In this document: positions 25,403-27,550 of the stretch, piece after piece
Layout of the letters: the number at the start of each line of letters is the position of its first letter
Position numbering within the stretch: position 1 is the stretch's first letter
DNA from: Brevundimonas sp.
Lineage (GTDB): Bacteria; Pseudomonadota; Alphaproteobacteria; Caulobacterales; Caulobacteraceae
Direction of reading: 5' to 3'
Length of the DNA stretch: 27,550 nucleotides
Assembly (NCBI RefSeq): GCF_031082345.1
Contig: NZ_JAVHLH010000006.1
Span: 1-27,550 of the forward strand
The notes under the pieces: model-generated
Told to the model about the DNA's origin: nothing
Seen by the model: the letters and a program-made list of their open reading frames with translations, nothing else
Databases searched by the model: none
Position numbers and translations under genes: made by a program

Positions 25403-26051
25403 GCATGTGGATGGTCAGGGCCACGCGGCCCTCGTCGGCCTGCACCGCGAGCGAGCCGCCCGCGTCCCGGGCCGTCAGCCACAGCCAGTAGGGCTGGATC
25501 CATTGTCCCGGCAGACCCTCGTCCAGCGGGCGCCCCGTCAGGCCGGCCACGGCCTCGGGCTTGAGCCGGGCCCGCGCGCCCTCGGCCACGCCGGCGATGG
25601 TCAGATTGGCGCCCTCGCGTCGGGTCGAGACCGCCGCCGAGCCGCCCGACGGGAGGGCGGCCATGGTCAGGTAGGCGAGGTTCACCAGTGCGCGGGCCTG
25701 GGCCTTGGAATAGTCGCCGCCCTCGGCCCGCCAGTCCAGCGTCGCCCGACCGCCCTCCGTCAGGCCGGCGATCAACTCGCCCAGCTCCGCCGCGGAGAAT
25801 CGCTCCGCCGAGGTCGAGGCCCCGAAGGCCACCCGGGCGAAGGCCACCAGCGCGACCATCTTTTTCGCGCTGGCCTCGATCAGCCCCATGGCGTCCTCGC
25901 GCATGTCCTGGGCGGTCGGATCCTTCAGCAGGTCCAGCCCGGAACTGATCGCCCCGGCCGGGCTGATGAAGTCGTGGCACAGCTTGCCGGCGACCAGCGC
26001 GGCCAGGGCCTGGCCGTCGGGAAGGGAGGAGGGCGTGTCGGTGTCGGTCAT
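25395..26051 (-). CDS. chpT: ChpT histidine phosphotransferase
   Basis: A 218-residue cytoplasmic dimer that relays phosphate from the CckA receiver to CtrA and CpdR. The dimerisation helix has LCHDFISPAGAISSGLDLL with phospho-accepting His26. The rest is a degenerate histidine-kinase-like ATPase fold (HPTransfase family) that lacks N, G1 and G2 nucleotide motifs, as in ChpT. The start at 26051 gives MTDTDTPSS; no strong Shine-Dalgarno is seen. It is divergent from cysQ across 90 bp. It lies upstream of the cheY-cheR pair, an order I recall from Caulobacter. The nearby cckA (start to start about 26 kb) is unusual compared with that genome. Confidence 0.92.
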   Translation of the reverse strand: MTDTDTPSSLPDGQALAALVAGKLCHDFISPAGAISSGLDLLKDPTAQDMREDAMGLIEASAKKMVALVAFARVAFGASTSAERFSAAELGELIAGLTEGGRATLDWRAEGGDYSKAQARALVNLAYLTMAALPSGGSAAVSTRREGANLTIAGVAEGARARLKPEAVAGLTGRPLDEGLPGQWIQPYWLWLTARDAGGSLAVQADEGRVALTIHMPN

Positions 26052-26141
26052 CGGGCTCGAAAACAACAGGTGGGCGGTCGCGCGAACGCTGCCCTGATTT
26101 GCCGGTTCTTCAAACCGTCCCGATGGTCTATCGGAGCGGCC

Positions 26142-26927
26142 ATGAGCAAGAGACTGACCGCCGACCTCGCCTCGGGCGCATTGACCGAGGCGTTGGCCGA
26201 CATCGCCGAGGACGCCGCCCGCGTCATCCTGCCTTACTGGCGCAACGGGGTCGTGGCCGAGTCCAAGGCCGACGACAGCCCGGTGACCAAGGCCGACCAG
26301 GAGGCCGAAGCCCTGATCCTCGAGCGGCTGGAAGCCCTGTATCCCGGCGTCCAGACCGTGGCCGAGGAGGCCGTCGCCGCCGACGGCGCCCCGGCCGAGG
26401 CCGCCGACTGGTTCTGGCTGATCGATCCGCTGGACGGCACCCGCGGCTTCATCGAGGGCCGCGAGAGCTACACCGTCAACATCGCCCTGGTGCACAAGGG
26501 CGTGGTCGTCGCCGGCGTGGTCACCGCCCCGGCCACGGCCACGACCTGGCGCAGCGGCAAGCCCGGCGCCGGCGCCTTCCGCCGCCGTTTCGGCGAGGCC
26601 TGGCAGGCCATCAAGGTGCGCAACCGCCCCGCCTCGCCGATGGCGGTGATGAGCCACTCCATGACCGACGTCGAGGCCGAGCGCCTCGCCTCGCGCCACG
26701 GCTGCGTCCAGTGGCAGGGCACGGATTCGTCGCTGAAATTCTGCCTGATCGCCGAGGGCCGCTTCGACGCCTATCCGCGCACCGGCCCGACCTCGGAGTG
26801 GGACACGGCTGCGGGTCAGGCCGTGCTCGAGGCCGCCGGCGGACGGGTCATGGCCGAGGACGGCCAGCCGCTGCGCTACGGCAAGGCCCGCTTCGCCAAC
26901 GGCGGCTTCGTGGCGCTAGGGGGCTAG
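26142..26927 (+). CDS. cysQ: CysQ-type 3'(2'),5'-bisphosphate nucleotidase
   Basis: A 261-residue, Mg-dependent, Li-sensitive phosphatase of the inositol-monophosphatase superfamily. CysQ removes the 3' phosphate of PAP formed in sulfate assimilation. Metal ligands are visible: Glu75-Glu76 in VAEEA, Asp95 and Asp98 in DPLDGT, and Asp221 in EWDTAAG. GRFDAYPRTGPTSEWDTAAG is characteristic of CysQ rather than of SuhB or HisN, though histidinol-phosphatase-like activity remains a formal alternative. The start has GGAG at 26133-26136, five bases upstream. It is divergent from chpT and ends four bases from the convergent last gene. Confidence 0.9.
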   Translation: MSKRLTADLASGALTEALADIAEDAARVILPYWRNGVVAESKADDSPVTKADQEAEALILERLEALYPGVQTVAEEAVAADGAPAEAADWFWLIDPLDGTRGFIEGRESYTVNIALVHKGVVVAGVVTAPATATTWRSGKPGAGAFRRRFGEAWQAIKVRNRPASPMAVMSHSMTDVEAERLASRHGCVQWQGTDSSLKFCLIAEGRFDAYPRTGPTSEWDTAAGQAVLEAAGGRVMAEDGQPLRYGKARFANGGFVALGG

Positions 26928-26931
26928 AGGC

Positions 26932-27550
26932 TCAGGGCCGGGCGACCGGCTCCGGCGTCGCCAGCACGACCCTTTGCATCAGCGCCGGGACGCCCCATTC
27001 GCGGGCGGTTTCGAGCGCCTCGGCCAGCATCAGCCCGACGGCGCGCGGCCCGGTTCCCGTCAGCCGCCCCCTGGCCATGGCGAGATGCGCCATGCCGATC
27101 TGGTCGGCGGCCCAGTCGACCGGGTCGGTCCGGGTCGCGTTCGTCAGCCGGCGGCGGATGATCGCCTCCAGCCCCGTCAGCGTCTCGAGGTCGGCCATCG
27201 ATTCGGCCAGCGTGGCCTCGGCGGCCAGCCGGCGTTCGCGGGCGAGCGCGCCCAGGATCAGGCCCGGCTCGCGGCTCAGCGCCTCCGCTTCGGCCAGGGC
27301 CAGAAGCGGGGCGGCGTCCCGGGTCTGCGCCAGCCGCACGGCGACCCAATCGAGCGGGCTGTGATCGGGCGTGAACGCGTCGGCGGCGGCGTCGAACAGG
27401 GCTTGACCCTGGACCCGGGCCGCGTCGTTCCGGGCCAGATCGGCCAGCGCCATCAGCCCGGTCCCGGCCAGGGCCAAGGCCCGCGCCCGCGTCAGCGGCC
27501 GATAGTCGGGCGAGGCGGCCTCGACGAGGGCGCGCAGGTCGCGCCCGGCC
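26932..27550 (-). CDS. Unrecognised alpha-helical protein, 5' end outside the window
   Basis: The frame is open to the window edge, so the N-terminus is missing; at least 205 residues are seen. A TTG at 27477 is inside the frame but is not a good start because the codons upstream (GRDLRALVEAASPDYRPLTR) continue smoothly. The visible part is Ala/Leu-rich with helix after helix (ADLARNDAARVQGQALFDAA, ALAEAEALSREPGLILGALA), like TPR or solenoid proteins. No catalytic motif, signal or membrane segment is seen. It converges on cysQ. Function unknown. Confidence 0.7.
   Translation of the reverse strand, partial: AGRDLRALVEAASPDYRPLTRARALALAGTGLMALADLARNDAARVQGQALFDAAADAFTPDHSPLDWVAVRLAQTRDAAPLLALAEAEALSREPGLILGALARERRLAAEATLAESMADLETLTGLEAIIRRRLTNATRTDPVDWAADQIGMAHLAMARGRLTGTGPRAVGLMLAEALETAREWGVPALMQRVVLATPEPVARP

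Overview
The window is high-GC DNA that reads as an alphaproteobacterial chromosome, most likely Caulobacteraceae and probably Brevundimonas. This rests on the CckA and ChpT phosphorelay proteins, CtrA-like TTAA-N7-TTAA boxes, a recA/alaS neighbourhood like that of Caulobacter (from memory) and a near match to the alphaproteobacterial SOS box. The genus is an inference. No tRNA, rRNA, CRISPR array, transposase, integrase or phage gene was seen.

Layout. 1-2626: cckA, the hybrid histidine kinase at the top of the CtrA relay, converging on a small lipoprotein gene. 2744-7063: a Tat-exported DUF885 metallohydrolase, a GcvA-like LysR regulator, a 49-aa basic protein, a thioredoxin-reductase-like flavoprotein coupled to a 51-aa secreted peptide, and a 44-aa gene with a TTG start. 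7241-9787: icd with a strong terminator, then two tandem DUF2939 paralogues. 9788-14311 (minus strand): alaS, a four-helix membrane protein and recA, with a terminator after recA and a LexA-like box in its promoter.

14556-19499 is the most unusual part. A divergent pair of promoters carries inverted copies of one bipartite motif. To the left is a secreted protein with a Cna-B/carboxypeptidase-regulatory-like fold. To the right is a tightly packed six-gene operon: a secreted Cna-B-like protein, a CsgG/HfaB-like protein, a secreted protein with the same Cna-B-like signature plus a C-terminal Cys module, two small secreted proteins with one and two copies of that C-x15-C module (ending GVQQCxLPA), and a YkgJ-type cysteine-cluster protein coupled by TAATG. 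A DNA duplication with a period of about 490 bp created the repeated genes. I propose this as a candidate undescribed cell-surface or export system built around a CsgG-like channel; the function is inference.

19677-27550: a GNAT-nitrilase fusion gene, a 196-bp imperfect inverted repeat, a MaoC-like dehydratase coupled to a membrane M28 peptidase, a 43-aa possible zinc finger, then cheR, a cheY-like gene and chpT (minus strand) with two CtrA-like boxes between chpT and cheY. The window ends with cysQ and an unrecognised gene cut by the window edge. CckA and ChpT, consecutive partners in one phosphorelay, are thus encoded about 23 kb apart.
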